Source: Luidia sarsii
Taxonomy: Eukaryota; Echinodermata; Asteroidea; Paxillosida; Luidiidae
DNA: 64,000 nucleotides
Reading direction: 5' to 3'
Assembly: GCA_949987565.1 (NCBI GenBank)
Contig: OX465108.1
Coordinates: forward strand, 186,001-250,000
Shown here: positions 1-13,500 of the stretch, in pieces
Layout of the letters: each line of letters begins with the position of its first letter
Position numbering within the stretch: the stretch's first letter is position 1
Made by a program: the position numbers and the translations under genes
The notes under the pieces: model-generated
The model's database searches: none
The model's input: only the letters and a program-made list of their open reading frames with translations
What the model was told of the DNA's origin: nothing

Positions 1-350
1 GAGACAGAGAGGGGAGAAGGAGAGTGGAAGGGACGAGGGTGAAAGGGAGAGATAGGGAAAGGGAACGAGAGAGGGACAGAGAGGAGAGTGAATGAGGGGG
101 TTGGGAACGAGAGACGGTCTAGACAGAGAGCGGAGAGCGAGAGTGGAAGGGACGAGGGTGAAAGGGAGATATAGGGAAAGGGAAAGAGAGAGGAGGGGGA
201 GACAGAGAGACAGTCAGAGAAGAGGTGAGATGGAGAGAGAGGGTAGGGAGAGAGGTGAGCGAGGGAGATAAAAATTCAGGAAAGACAGAGAGGAGGATAA
301 ATAAGGGCGAAGATGTGGAGGAGAAACAGAGGAAAGAAGGCAGGGAGAGG
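1..350. repeat. GA-rich low-complexity tract at the window edge
   Basis: The plus strand is almost all purine, made of GAGAGA and GGGAGA words with GACAGAGA variants, and it is probably cut by the window start. Open frames through it on the minus strand are Ser/Leu/Pro-rich and are products of composition, not genes. A very similar tract lies at 61.1-61.5 kb. Confidence 0.85.
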
Positions 351-1431
351 AGGAGCGTCGGGTCTCCTTCGCGATTCGTGTGACTAAACCTAAGACATTT
401 GCCGATATCGGGGGTGATAGGACAATCAGAAAGTACATTATTATGGATTACTAAAACCGTGCTGAGGAAAGCGTTAGTGTTCGGTCTGTGTGATTCTATA
501 TTACACGTCCAGCTTATGGTATATAGATAATTTGAGTTACGGAATACCCATACAGCACTATTTCGATTTCCATTCAAAATCACCTCATGTAACGGTCGGG
601 TGCTCAAATTCGACTGTTGTGTGTCACTGAATGCCGTATGTGAAAGAAATGCTCAGAGTCTGTTTCAGTTCACCTCACCCAAAAGTGCAAATAGCTAGAT
701 TTGGTAAGGTTTTACGCTGGACGCACTTGGCACATCACCTCGTATTACACTGACATCTTGATCAAATTTCATTTGAGAGCAATTTACCGACACTAATTTA
801 TCATCTAGAAAAAAATGACAGCCAAAAAGGGGAATTCCTTTAGGGGATGCGATGAAACGTCATGCGTAGTAACATGCTTAGGGATTTCATTTAAGAAAAA
901 TCAAACAAAAGCTCAATCCGCATAAGCTTTCTTAAAATAAGGCAAATAGTCCTGGAGATTTGCTTGGATATCTAATCTGCAGAGAACGCTTACATTAACG
1001 CGACTTAGGATGTCCTCTCAAAGTATGCATCGTTAATTAAATCTGATGTTTGCTGCAAAGACGTAAGGTTACTCCAGTACTTTTGCCGGTTGGTTGGGTT
1101 GGGTTAAATATCATACTCCACGCCTTAGTGCAGTCTGTAATGAATATTAAGCAATAAATATCAAGTTCTTATTGCAGTAGGGGAATAGAGTAAGGTGACT
1201 GTACCTAGACAGAGGCAGGAAATACGCAAAGCAAACTGTAAAGGAAAGTGAAATTGGGGAATCAACGCACCACAACAACTTCTTTTTTTAAGAAAAAAAA
1301 ATAGAAAAACATAGAAAAAGATAGACAAGTGGGTCAAGCATGTTGTTTATAATGTTCTATTCATCATCTTCTCGAAGAGGAACTACCTCGTTGCTTGGGG
1401 ATTGAGTAATCTTCAAGTCAAGATTTCGGCA

Positions 1432-1512
1432 GGTGCGCATGGCCGAGTGTGGTAGTGCATTTGATTTCCAAACCTGGCGAACCAGGTTTTAATGAAAATC
1501 CCGGGCGAGGTG
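1432..1512 (+). repeat. tRNA-like relic (possible tRNA-derived SINE head)
   Basis: The stretch begins with a good A-box, TGGCCGAGTGTGGTAG, of the Leu/Ser tRNA type. About 45 bases later, where a B-box should be, there is only the degenerate GTTTTAATGAAAATCCC. It does not fold as a complete tRNA. A decayed tRNA-derived SINE or a tRNA pseudogene are both possible. No target-site duplication was identified. Confidence 0.35.
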
Positions 1513-4500
1513 GCCGGCCAAAATCTGTCCGCAGGCGGTGAAATGCCCGTGCTATTGTATGCGGTAGGACAGGGACATCGCGGTTACATGTACATGTACC
1601 TACCACTCAAAGAATATTCGGATACGAAGTAGGGCCTATATGATTTGCACAGTCCATAATTATGTGGGTATCTTTCTAACATATACTGACCTACTCACAT
1701 ACTACTTACATGAAAGGTATGTACACTGTACATAACTACATGTCGCCAAAAAAAATGTAGGCCTAAATGAAATTTGGAGAAAAAAAATTGAAACTATTCC
1801 AATGCCCAATCATTCCATTTTGGATTTGATCGATCTTCTATTGTTCATTTATTATCACTCATTATTTTCTCTTCCTATTTTTTTAGCCCTTGGGAAAGGT
1901 CCTGGGAGGCTCGAAACGTCAGGCCTTCCAACTTGAACAAAATATGCGTGGTTTGCGCCCTCTAACGGGAAATAATCCCAGTCTGAAATAAGTCATAATA
2001 ATTATTATGACCAAAGCCTTTATGCCACAATGTGACAAATGCAGAATGTAAGGCCTTATTTAAAGGAAGCTTCCAAGCTCCCAAACTTTGATGAGAACAA
2101 TTTCGTGGAACACGCATAATTGATTTGGTGAATTTACCTTCCATTGATAGGAATGTGAAAACACCTGCTAGGAGAATCTTTTCGGGGGGGGGAGAGGACA
2201 AAAGGCAAACCTTCAGGTACTCTTCTATATAAAGGAATATATTGCGTGAATATGCTCCTCAACGATTCAATATTCACATCGATTTAGAGATCCAGAAATC
2301 CTATCCAAATGGGGACACGGTACGTTATGTAGTATCATGCAGGCCCTGTCTATTCATTGGATACCGGAAACATCCGTGAGGGCGATGAGAAGAAACATAC
2401 AAGCACGAATCACGTGATACCGATCCATTCGTCCGTTCGTCCGTCTGTCCGTCCATCCTTTATTCATTCACCATAAAACATATTTCATCCTTACTGCATC
2501 CAAACGATACAATTTATTGACTTCATCAATGACATAGGCATGGATGCTTCCCCATTGGGAAAAGGATATCCAATTTTATTTCGATCGTTTGGTTTTTAAT
2601 TTCCACAGCCTTAGTAATAACTCACAGATGAATTTATAAGGAATCTCATTCCTGAGCTAGGATACGCGAGAGTCATCTTGCCCTTTTCCATTTCCATTTC
2701 AATTATGAAAGTAAAGATTGCGTGTCATAAAAAAGTGAACTGACACGAGGCCACAGCTGTGAGGCAAGACTGTGTTCCTTTCTTAACAAGATTGGTGGCC
2801 AAACTATACCGATGCATTGGCCCTTAGCCTCACCGTGTTATGGCAGGCAAAGTGTTGAATCAACTTTAATAGATTGCATCCCGGGGTCATAGCCGGTAGC
2901 TTCAAAGACAATCAGTGAAGGTGAAAAGTTGAACAACTTCAATAGAGTGAACCAAGTAAACACCTAATCCGTGAATGACGTTATCTGCATTTCAAGGCGT
3001 GTAAAATTAGCCGAAAGGGCACTTGAAAGGAGTAGGGACCTACTCCTTCCAAGTAACTTGAGATTTCTGGATAGCGGGGCAGGACGTTTAAGCAATCGGG
3101 TCTGCTGTAATGTACCGCTACACCTTATCAGATCCGTTAAGATGTACGTCTCGCATATATCCCAGCAGTGTCTGAAAATTGCTTTAGACAATGCACAGCT
3201 CATACTTCCTGATGTCGGCCACACCCTCTCGAGACCAAAATAAAGACCAGAGGCATCTGAATGCACCTTTAATATATTATTCGACCTTTTGGATAATTTA
3301 GCCACAAAATGGGTCTCGTGTATATAGTGGTATATGGCTGGTAATATCGACACAAATCACGATGGACAAACAATGCGAGCCATACGAATTCTTGGATACC
3401 GACAGCAATAGTGTAACCAAGAGGTAATAGGTTCGCCTACTTATAACATTCTAAAAGTGAAAATGCCCTGAAACTGTTTTCCTTACCTTCTATATAAGAC
3501 TCCAATCCAGCCCCATCCCATTGCTGGATTACATTGAGCGCCCACCCCAAGCAAAAAGCGAAGCAAAAACAGACATGTCTACATCGAAACAACAACTTCA
3601 GGGTTTTCTATCCCCCTTCATCTCCAGTAAGATTTCATTTAATTTTTATTCTATTTTGATTAAAAACTCCAGGTTTCCATGGGGAATCGGAGGGCTGTCC
3701 GGGGAACATCTAGTTACCCAGAGGCAATATCATGGAACGGTTCACAAACATTGCAAGAGTTAATATCTTTCAGAAGATTCATGTAACAGCTCAAGTCCAA
3801 AGAAGAATTCTAGGTTATTTTGCCTCATTTCATCGTGGTAGATGAACATTATTTTTCCAAACCAATAACAAATCCTTATTTTATAAGGTGACAACCATAC
3901 ACATCATACCAAGGCAAGCCGATCTTTGAGTAAAGTTGCTTCAAGTAAACATACCGACGGACGATAGATTAGGTTATCATTTTGGGAAATTATCAACGTT
4001 CTGGAGGGATTTCAAGAAGCTGTGTCGAACGGGAATGGAAAGACTGAATGCCTTAGGCAATTCCCATACATGCTCAGCTTGAAAACATGCGTCACGGAAA
4101 GCGATGTAATGGGAAAACAAACTCAAATAAAAATGTTACTTTCCAGCGGGCATATCAAAGTTAATTGGCAAAGAGCTGCATATCTAAATTTAGTTTCCAT
4201 TTTTTTTTCAGCGGAATTCAGAAGAAATTTCCATCTTGAGGCAATTCAAACTTCAACAACAACCTGCTGAATGTCTTTCCTTATTTTTCTTCAAGTTGAC
4301 GTAACGAGCTAAACGATGACATCAATGCTACGTTGTGTCAAGATGGCATTTCCATCTCCCACAAGGGCATATTCCCCGGCACACAGCTGAATTAAATTTT
4401 CACAGCTGCGTGTTAAATCATTCCCATCAGCTTGTACGGCTCAAATCCAATGTCGTACATGGCACTACATTAATGTTACAAAGCCACGGGCTTTTCAAAC

Positions 4501-6976
4501 ATAAGAGATTTGAAGTGCCTATAGGCCCTTGTACAGGCATAGTGTGGTCAAACAGAAAGAGTGGCCTTCGTAAATACAGCAGACAGAAAGAGACATGTGT
4601 CTTGAATATTATACCTAAGTACACACAGGTTGATGGACAGGGGAAGCCTCAGTCGGTACATCTTCAGCAACATACAGCATCATGCGTGATTTAACAATTG
4701 TATATGCGATAACTAGTTGGAAACCTTACTTTCAAATTTAAGCAGTGGGCCTAAGAGTATAGGCCTATGGAGCAAATACAGAGACATTCATCGGTATGAT
4801 GTTAAATTGTCACAACTCAAACTAATAATGTCGTGCCATATGATTTCATCAGGTATTGCTAAACCGATCGGGTAACAATCAGTTGTGATATGGGACAATC
4901 ATTCCCCCATCCCATGATGTATACCCAGCGCTCCGTGCCTGTAACACGAGCCTGTAGTATCTATCTTTACAACACTGTCCCGCAGAGACATAGCTATTAT
5001 GGAATGTCGATCTTTACTACGACCAACCCGCCAAGTCATTCACAAAATTACTTCACCCTGGAGACTGCTGTGTGTTGTTGAGCTGGCACTACCTCGGCTA
5101 ATTCCCGTGTTTGCATTCCCAACGGAATTCCCACTGGGTGTTTTCTAGCCGGTAAATGAATACATCATAATTCTATATAGACCGATTAAGGAAGATGTCT
5201 GAGAGGTCTAAATATCCTCGGGGGGTAAAATGTGATTCAGCTGCAAGGATTGTAACGCAGCGGAAAATTGACGAAAGATAAACACGCTCTTCCCTTTCTA
5301 GAAATAGCTGCAAGAATAATCCATTCACTGAATGTGCGTCCAAAAGTAACATGACAATCACCCCCACCCCCCAAAAAAGGGGGGGGGGGTAAAACCAGTG
5401 CAAACTATAACATACACCTACTCAATATATATGTGGAATTGTTGTGAACGTATACTACAATGTGTAGAGCTTTGCGAAGCCACATTTTTTTGGATAATGA
5501 TTAATTCTATCATACATGCATTCTCAGTGTCAATTCGTGCGCTACGGGTTCCAATTCGTATTGACGATTTTCTAAAGTACAATTACTGAATAATTCCTTA
5601 GCAGCCAAAAACCAGGGAAGCGTTTCTAATCAACACTTGGTATAGGCCTAGCGGCATTATCGCGTGTGGTTAACGTTTCCTTGCACGTACCGCGCATAGT
5701 CACGGGGGTGGGGACGGACGAATAGTGCGTGTGCGTATTGCGCGCGTCTAGACTTCAGATTCCTACGCGGTGATAGTGCAGTCTGCTTGCACACACTGAG
5801 AACTAGTCCCAAGGGAGGGTAGGAACCCTCCGCCCATCGTCCAGCCTCTAAATAGGAGAAGACTGCCTGTTAATGGGTGTTTAACCTACACTCAACCCTT
5901 AGTGGGGACATGGTGGAAAGGACACGGGAAGTTCTAGGCGGTTGCGTGCCGCCATTGGTCTTAGTGTAGTGTTGACATTCCTTAGGCTAAGGAAAGCGGT
6001 CAGTGTTTACCAATGCCAGACGGGTCTGCATGGCTAAAGCATAGAGCTATGGGCTTCTATATGCGTCAGTCAACTGTCCGATTTTATAAGATCGTCCGGC
6101 CACTCATAATTTTGTCCAGAAATCCCCATGAATTTCATGAACTTGTTTGCAGTTGGTAAATCGCAGTTAGTCTGCATTTATTAGAAAGGCAGCCATAGCC
6201 ATTAATTCGATAAGAAGCCTTGGGCTTGTAAGAACGATCAATGAAGTATATAGAGTGTCTGCATAAACCCTTGGCACTTGAAGGCAATCAAAGATACTAT
6301 CAGTATCAGGGCTAGGAATCCATGAATACAGACTACAGAGGGCGCTATTTCAATAACATACGGGAGAATAATCGGCTCCAGTTCACGCTCGTAAACTTCA
6401 CGGACCTTAATAATTTCTTACGTTCCTTTCCACTTTGTTTGCATTGTTATCCCAAAACAATGAATAAATACATGAACACCATTCAAATAATATTTTTTCC
6501 AAACTCACTTCACGTTTGTTTTCAGGTCATAATTATTCATGTCTACTGCGGTACTGCCCCAACTGCCATCTACGAAAGAATTTTGCCAGTCTCCTAATGC
6601 ATTGTTTTGTTTTGATAAATTGGATTTATATCAGCGAAAACAACTTAGTTTACGAATGGTGTGTTGAGATAACAAGATATTGATTCAAAATAAAACAAAA
6701 CAAAATAAATGAAAGGAAAACAAATCAAAGGAAAACAAAACAAAACAAAACTTAAAAGAGCTAAGATTTATTCTATTCTTTAATTTGAACTTGTCACGAT
6801 ATCAACCAACATTAACATTGAGCTATAGGTCTTAATATACCTTTATCTTGCAATGTTTAATAACGTAAACAATGCCAAATGAGAACACCATTTGTTCGCA
6901 TCATATCAAAGGATTAAGTCTCACTTGTCATTTCAATAAAAAGCCGTTCCCTAAGAGTGATTACCGTGAAACTACT
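1513..6976. other. Gene-poor stretch, no supported gene
   Basis: Only short open frames occur (the longest about 130 codons near 3.0-3.35 kb and 119 codons at 4.3-4.7 kb). They lack recognisable domains, convincing splice partners or protein-like composition. The stretch holds one minus-oriented copy of the dispersed 45-bp repeat just before it (1892-1930), a G run near 5380 and an AAAAC-rich run near 6690-6750. I see nothing else in it. Confidence 0.6.
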
Positions 6977-9138
6977 TCACTCCTCCAGGGAGGTGGTTGG
7001 AGTCACCAAGAAAGCCACCAGCTGTTTGAGGACATCCAAGTTGAAACCAGTCACACTTCCATGGTCCACTGCGTCATAGAGTGCCATGTCTTGCGTGTGC
7101 CAGCACACATTACGTAGTGGGTTGTCAGCTGAGCGGTTGCATAGCGCCAGTGTATTCAGCTGGTAGCAGAAGAAGGAGAACTTGGTGCCATTTGTGACAA
7201 TCGTCTGGCAAGTCATTGGCTGCTTGACATCTCTGTAAGGATTGTACACTGTGGATGAAAAACAATTAACATACCAGTACATCAGAAAAGACCTACTCTC
7301 ATACAATCTTGACATTGACATTGTTTAATTGGATAAAACTGACATTTCCTTAATTTATTTGGATTTATAGAATCAAGTTGGTAAACCAACTACATGTACT
7401 TACTGCAACAGAAATTATTCAAAAGGAAACAATTCATATGTACATGTACATGTAGCTAGAAGAAACTACCGGTAATTCAAAACTTCAAAAAAATGATTCA
7501 GGTGTATTCCTTTCAGTCCTTAATGCGCATAATTCCTGTATTTCTATGTGATTTCCAAGGAACTTACTCTTGAATAAAGCTAAGGCATTGAGCCAACCAT
7601 AGCATGCTGCCATTCCAAAACCTTTCAATACTTCCTCCATAGTGTTGTTTTCAATACATTTCTGTCTGTTGATCTCTGTCATGTACACCTGGGTGTGACC
7701 AAATCCACAAGGACTCCCAGCCTTGAAACCTGATGGAAAACACAAATGTCATTAATAACATCAGCACGATCATCTTGTAGACAAAACATTTGTACCAGAA
7801 AGCAGGAATCAAAAATCACGAAAGCAGCCTTGTTTTGGGGGGTTTCAAAGACATTGAAAATCTTTAGTAAATAATTTTCCTAAAGATTCTACACACGGTC
7901 CTTTTCGCGAAAACAGACTAAAAATGGGCCAAGCAATTTTTAAACATACTTGAAAGTTGCAGAACTTGTCAAGTTCATGCAAAAATGATGAAAATGTATG
8001 CTCAACAGTACGGTTGAGGTGTATATATAATGATACTGACCTGGGAAGCAGATTGGATTGATGTGTTGTTTGAAGATGCTGACATTCTCGGGAGCAAACG
8101 GCCAGTCTGGCACCTCACCCACTGACAACTCACTGTCCTTGCCAATAAACTGTACATGAAAAAAGCAAACGTTAACAATTATACTACAATGTAGTTCAAC
8201 AATTCAAAACATTAACACTGAAACACTTTTGTATAACTCATAACGGAAGATCCTCCTTCAATACATGTAAAATCAAACTGACCAGCTAGCCCAGTAACTG
8301 TGTTAACTGTTAGACTGACTAAGTATTATTAACAGATTCAGAATACAAATTATATTGTCCACATCTTGAATATCACATATTTTAATGTCACTTTCATTTT
8401 CAATATGCAACAAGAAGAACGTGAAATTCTTACCTCTGACAAAGGTTCTTTGGTTCGGACCAAAAACAAAGGTTTTCCAGAGAATTGATACCTGATTTCA
8501 TCTCGTTTCCAAAAGGACTTCACTTGCACATCCTGATCAATGTGTGCATCCCTTAAATGAGGGAAGTCGGTCATGAGCCCAGTCAGCAATACTTGCATGA
8601 TATTCTCCATGGCCTGTTTACCAGAGATAAAATCACGCTTCACATAGTCATCTCTATGTCTGTACACATAGTGTTCCTGAAGTATGCAGTCCATGACGTG
8701 TGGTTTTAATCTCTCAGCAGCCTGCTCTACCTCCGGACTGCTTGTCAAATCTTGAACCTGCTGGGGTAGACCTTCTTCCATGACTGTCTTTGTACTGTGC
8801 TTGTATAAATCAAGGAAACTGTAGTGAGGGCAAAACGGGCGAATACCGTAGTGCCAGCTTTGTTGCTTACTCAGTTCGTACAGCATGTCTTTCACAGACG
8901 TCTTGTCGTTCATTCTTTGAATAGCAAGCTGCACTTTAAATTCGGCTGTCTCTTCTGTTTTTGCAAACAAGGGTGGCACAATCGGGGGATACTTCGCTGT
9001 GGCCAGCTCCATTGGTTGCTCCGTACTGGCCTCTGCAGTAGAATAGGTGCAGCGCACCGTTTTATTGGCATTTTGAAGAGAAAATCTCGAGATTTGCCTC
9101 ATAAATGCCGCGAGTGGTCTGCACATGGAGGCCGCCAT
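6977..9138 (-). CDS. MRPS30: Mitochondrial ribosomal protein S30 (mL65, PDCD9 family)
   Basis: Four exons join in frame: 9138-8434, 8149-8041, 7729-7568 and 7248-6977. All have GT-AG borders and give 415 residues against about 439 in human. The product is a structural protein of the mitochondrial large ribosomal subunit. The first 35 residues are rich in Arg and Ser with no acidic residue, as expected for a mitochondrial targeting peptide. Family hallmarks are AKYPPIVPP near residue 47, CILQEHYVYRHRDD in the middle, CGFGHTQVY after the exon 2/3 join, and the C-terminal block KFSFFCYQLNTLAL. The start ATG sits in AAGATGGCGGC and is the first ATG of the open frame. The gene is divergent from GALK2, 1.37 kb away. 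An ATTAAA motif about 115 bases past the stop could be its poly(A) signal. Identity is very secure; the exact start is likely. Confidence 0.95.
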
Positions 9139-9142
9139 CTTG
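9132..9142 (-). promoter_or_regulatory. YY1-like element spanning the MRPS30 start codon
   Basis: The minus strand reads CAAGATGGCGG across the initiator ATG, the classical YY1 core. In vertebrates this motif often overlaps the start codons of ribosomal and mitochondrial genes. The same string spans the VPS33B start. Sequence match only. Confidence 0.45.
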
Positions 9143-9160
9143 AACCGCAGCGAGCCTCAA

Positions 9161-9173
9161 GTGCGCATGCTCG
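9161..9173. promoter_or_regulatory. NRF-1/P3A2-like site upstream of MRPS30
   Basis: GTGCGCATGCTCG differs by about one base from the NRF-1 consensus YGCGCATGCGCR. It lies 23-35 bases upstream of the MRPS30 ATG. NRF-1 (called P3A2 in sea urchins) drives nuclear genes for mitochondrial proteins, so position and target agree. Binding is inferred. Confidence 0.5.
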
Positions 9174-9619
9174 CTATAAACCAAGCCGCAACGTAGGGGG
9201 CGGGGTTGATGTGTATTGCTAATTATATTGCTAATTCTAACTATTTAGATGGAGGGATAGACTCGGTAACAGAAAGTAAAATCAGTTCATCCATGTCGTC
9301 ACATGTTAATGCACTTTGTGACCTTAGACCGTAGGATCTATACTTAGAACTGATTTAGTTGGCAGCGCTCAACTGCTACCACCTGACCGATATCAATCAT
9401 GTGACCGCGGAAACGTGTACAGACGGGCAGTGTGAACTTGGTTACATATTCTTAATTGGTCATTTGAATACGCACATACGCGTCAACAGTACGGAACGTA
9501 TCCGCACTACCTCGTACGCATTGTATAAGCATGGAGCTTTTCTCTCCTTATTCCTCCATGCTCCTATACCTACCTCCATGGGGTATAAGCATGAGGAGCA
9601 TGGTTGTTTATCTATCTTT

Positions 9620-9811
9620 TGAGAAAGGTCCTGCTAGGATCGCAACGTCAGGCCCTCCTACTTGTTTTTATAAGAGTATTATTTTTATCAAATAAAGGAA
9701 ACTGGGAACTTTTGAAAAGTAAAAAAAAAATAAGAATTTCGATCCAGCAGGACCTTGCTCAAATGGCATTTACTTAGCAAGGTCCTGCTAGGATCAAAAC
9801 ATCATCCCCTC
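9620..9811. repeat. Cluster of the dispersed 45-bp repeat with a hairpin
   Basis: One minus-oriented copy lies at about 9620-9664 (AAGGTCCTGCTAGGATC then CGTCAGGCCCTCC). A foldback lies at 9741-9795, where a 19-base left arm (9741-9759) pairs with 9776-9795 with one bulged base and a 16-base loop. The run ends near 9811 with CATCATCCCCTC. It sits in the MRPS30-GALK2 divergent interval. The rest of that interval (9174-10506) shows no gene. Confidence 0.7.
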
Positions 9812-10506
9812 TTTATATCTTTGATATTAGCTTTTTGGTCGGGCATTTTTATACACTACGCATTTTACTGTAATTTTAAAAATTGTGAAAAAATGACAAA
9901 GACAATTTCATTGTACTAGGCCGGCCGGTGTATAATATAGTTCGTGGCAGCGCATTGACCATAATATAGGTCCGGCCCTTAGATCGCGACCTAAGGCAAC
10001 TAGTCAGTCTTTGAAGATGAGTGAGAGTTTACAGTGTATGTGCCTAACGTTTTACGTCATCCGAGGGCCGGCAATACAATTATCATCATTTCAGACTCAG
10101 AGGTGTGTAGGATCGACGGCTCCAGCATTTCAACTTGCTATCGCGGTTATTCTGGTCCGATCGAGGAATTTGAGTTTGTTCGAACATTAAATAGTAAACA
10201 TACTTAAAAAGCAAAATGACCAATTGGTACTGGATCAAATTGTTTTGGCGGAGAAACCATTCACAGCAGACAGTGTGTACGAGATACAGTGCGTGCGAGT
10301 GCGGATAATGTGGTCCGCACTGCCTATGCGAACGTGCGCGTCCGAATATCCAAATTGGAATAAATTACCAACTTCACACTGCTCATCAAAACATCAACAA
10401 GCATCCTGCAGGCTCCATGGTTTGAGCATAGACCTGGAGGGAAACAGGTCTATGGTTTGAGAGAATAGAGCTTTAGAGAAACGGATTGATTGAGATCTCA
10501 AAAACA

Positions 10507-13500
10507 ATGGCTGGGAGTGTGAGAGATTATCCGCAGATTGTAACTCAGATTCCAGATTCTGACAAAGAAAGGTGAGTATATTATTATTAATTATCCGGTA
10601 GGCAGGCTCAAGCGAAAAATACAGAAACCATTTGTTGACGACGTTGATGTTGACGTTGACTTGTAACTTGTTCTTGTTTGTTGTACGTTGAATGTCGTCT
10701 GTAGTGACTACTGTACAGACTAGTGAGTAGTGTTGCGTAGGTAGCTGTGCCCACCACCTTCTCCTCGATCCTCCTCCTCCTCCTTCTTCTACCCCTCCTC
10801 CTCCGCCTCCTTCTCATCCTCCTCCTCCTTCTCATCCTCCTCCTCCCCCTCCTCCTTCTTCTTCTTTCTCCTCCTCCTCCTCCTCCTCCTCCTCTTCCTC
10901 CTTCTCCTCCTTCTCCTCCTCCTCCTCCTCCTCCTCCTCCTTCTCCTTCTCCTCCTCCTCCTTCTTCTTTCTCCACCTTCTCCTTCTCCTCCTCCTTCTC
11001 CTCCTCCTCCTCCTCCTCCTCCTTCTCCTCCTCCTTCTCATCCTCCTCCTCCTCCTTCTCATCCTCCTCCTCCTCCTCCCCCTCCTCCCCCTCCTTCTCA
11101 TTCTCCTCCTCATCCGCCTTCTTTCTCCTCCTCCTCCTCTTCTTCCTTCTCCTCCTCCTCATCCTCCTCCTCCTTCTTCTCCTTCTCCTCCTCCTCCTTC
11201 TTCTTCTTTCTCCACCTTCTCCTTCTCCTCCTTCTTCTCCCCCTCCTCCTCCTCCTCCTTCTCATCCTCCTCATCCTTCTCCTCCTTCTCCTCCTCCTCC
11301 TCCCCATCCTCCTCCTCCTTCTCACTCTCCTCCTCCTCCTTCTCCTCCTCCTCCTCCTCCTCCTTCTCCTCCTCCTTCTCATCCTCCTCCTCCTTCTCAT
11401 CCTCCTCCTCCTCCCCCTCCTCCTCCTTCTCATTCTCCTCCTCCTCCTCCTTCTTTCTCCTCCTCCTCCTCTTCTTCCTTCTCCTCCTCCCTCTCCTTCT
11501 CCTCCTTCTCCTCCTCATCCTTCCCTTCCTCCTTCTCATCCTCCTCCTCCTCCTCCTCCTCCTCCTCCTCCTCCTCCTCCTCCTCCCCATCCTCCTCCTC
11601 CTTCTCCTCATTCTCCTCCTCCTCCTTATCCTCCTCCTTCTCCTCCTCCTCCTCCTTCTCCTTCTCATTCTCCTCCTCATCCTCCTTCATTCTCCTCCTC
11701 CTCTTCCTCCTTCTCCTCCTCCCTCTCCTCCTCCTCCTCCTCCTCCTCCTTCTCCTCCTCCTCCATCATTGATGCAGGAAGGAAGGTTAGCCAACTAACC
11801 AACTATTTTAACTAATGGTATGCATCTTCCTTAGAAACAGATGCCTTCATATTTTTCATCCAGAATTCTGAGGGTATCAAATCTTATTTTAGTATTTACG
11901 GCTGTTGGCTTGGCATCAGTGATTCAGATTTGTTCGTGTAATTGAATTTGACTGACTCGTTGACTCGGTCGGGATGAAATGTTTCCATTTTTTCCATTGA
12001 TCCATCAGATATAAATCCATCAGAAATCAGTATTATGAGAGATTTGGAGCAGAGCCTGCCTTCTTTGCCAGAGCCCCTGGCAGAGTTAACATCATAGGTG
12101 AGTCCCAAGCAAATCAAATTCATGCTCTTTGCAATTCTAACAATTATTTTCCACTTAAGCAGCCTTTGCCAGCCAGTTCAATACCCACATGAAACCAACT
12201 TTCTCAAGTTGCTTTGTTGCTTTGATAGGGGAGCACATAGACTACTGCGGCTATTCAGTGCTCCCAATGGCCATACAGCAAGATATCGTCATAGCAGCTG
12301 GACCAACCAAAGACCAAATGCTGGTCTTCATCAACACAAATCCACAGTACAAGTAGGTACAATCCAACCAAACTTGGTGCCACTTTTCCATAGCTAGGCA
12401 TGCTAGGTGCAGACATGTACTGCACTCACAAAGTATTGATGAGTCTGAGTCATGTAGCTCTTTTTGTCGGAGTGTACGTGCGTCCCAAGTCATTCGGGTC
12501 AAGACCAAATCACAAGTCACATAGGTCACGTGTCATAGGTCATGTATGTTGCAGCCAAGTTCAATCAGTACAGTATAGCATGATTTGCATCAGTAAGATG
12601 CAATGAGGGTCTTAAATTTCCGATGTGATTTTCAAACAAGCCTATTGTGCATATTCAGTTGGGCAAACCCTCAATGAATGACATTCTCACCTTTGCAAGT
12701 CACTGGACAATTGGGCAAACCATTGAACAGAATCACAGTTCTGACTTTACATTGCAAAGGGCTACCTGTTTTTAAGTTATGTTAATTTTTATTACATTGA
12801 GGTAAGTAAACAAGAAGTGTACCTTTTTTTCTTTATTCAGAGAATTCCAATCAAGCATTGGTGACTTCAAGATAGACCCAAGCAACCCGTTGTGGCATAA
12901 CTACATCCTGTGTGGCTTCAGAGGTGTCATTGAAGCAGAATGTGTCTCAACTCCAGCAGGAATGAATCTTGTTGTTGATGGAATAGTTCCTCGCAGTGCA
13001 GGCTTGTCAAGCTCTAGTGCTTTGGTTTGCTGCAGCAGTTTGGTCACCATGCATGCCAATGGACTGGAGATACCAAAGGTGGCTTGGAAATCATTCAAAC
13101 TATTTTTTTTCTGAAGTATTACTAAAACAATTGCAAAGAGCTTAGTGACTAGTTGCAAATGTAAAATGTTTGAGGGCACCATTTCAATCCTTCAAGCTCA
13201 GAAACATAAGGACATAGTGGAGTGCAGTATTTTCATCAGTGACACTGTAATTGAACTCAATTGTCTTTATTTTGTAGAGGAAACTAGCAGACATTTGCAT
13301 GAGATGTGAGCGTTACATCGGCACACAGGGAGGTGGAATGGACCAGTCTATTTGCTTCTTAGCAGAAGCAGGAACGGTTAGTATAAAACTTGATATACAA
13401 TTGTCTTATTCATAGAGGGCAAGACATTGCTAGGGATGCATTCAAAGTGCAAGTGAACAGACTCGTCTTATCATGAATTGTGAGAACTCTCATTCCTGTC

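Noticed and set aside
119..607. 162-codon minus-strand frame
   Set aside because: Its C-terminal half is the GA tract read as Ser/Pro/Leu and the rest has no recognisable feature.
2964..3353. Overlapping 129- and 90-codon frames on opposite strands
   Set aside because: Neither shows a family motif, splice partner or signal. Opposite-strand overlap of this length is common by chance.
4335..4694. 119-codon plus-strand frame
   Set aside because: Composition is not protein-like in any way I can support, and no poly(A), splice or domain signal is nearby.
10608..11772. Long open frames (up to 341 codons) on both strands
   Set aside because: They lie within the TCC/TTC triplet tract and encode only Ser/Pro/Leu or Arg/Glu strings. 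They are an artefact of composition inside GALK2 intron 1.
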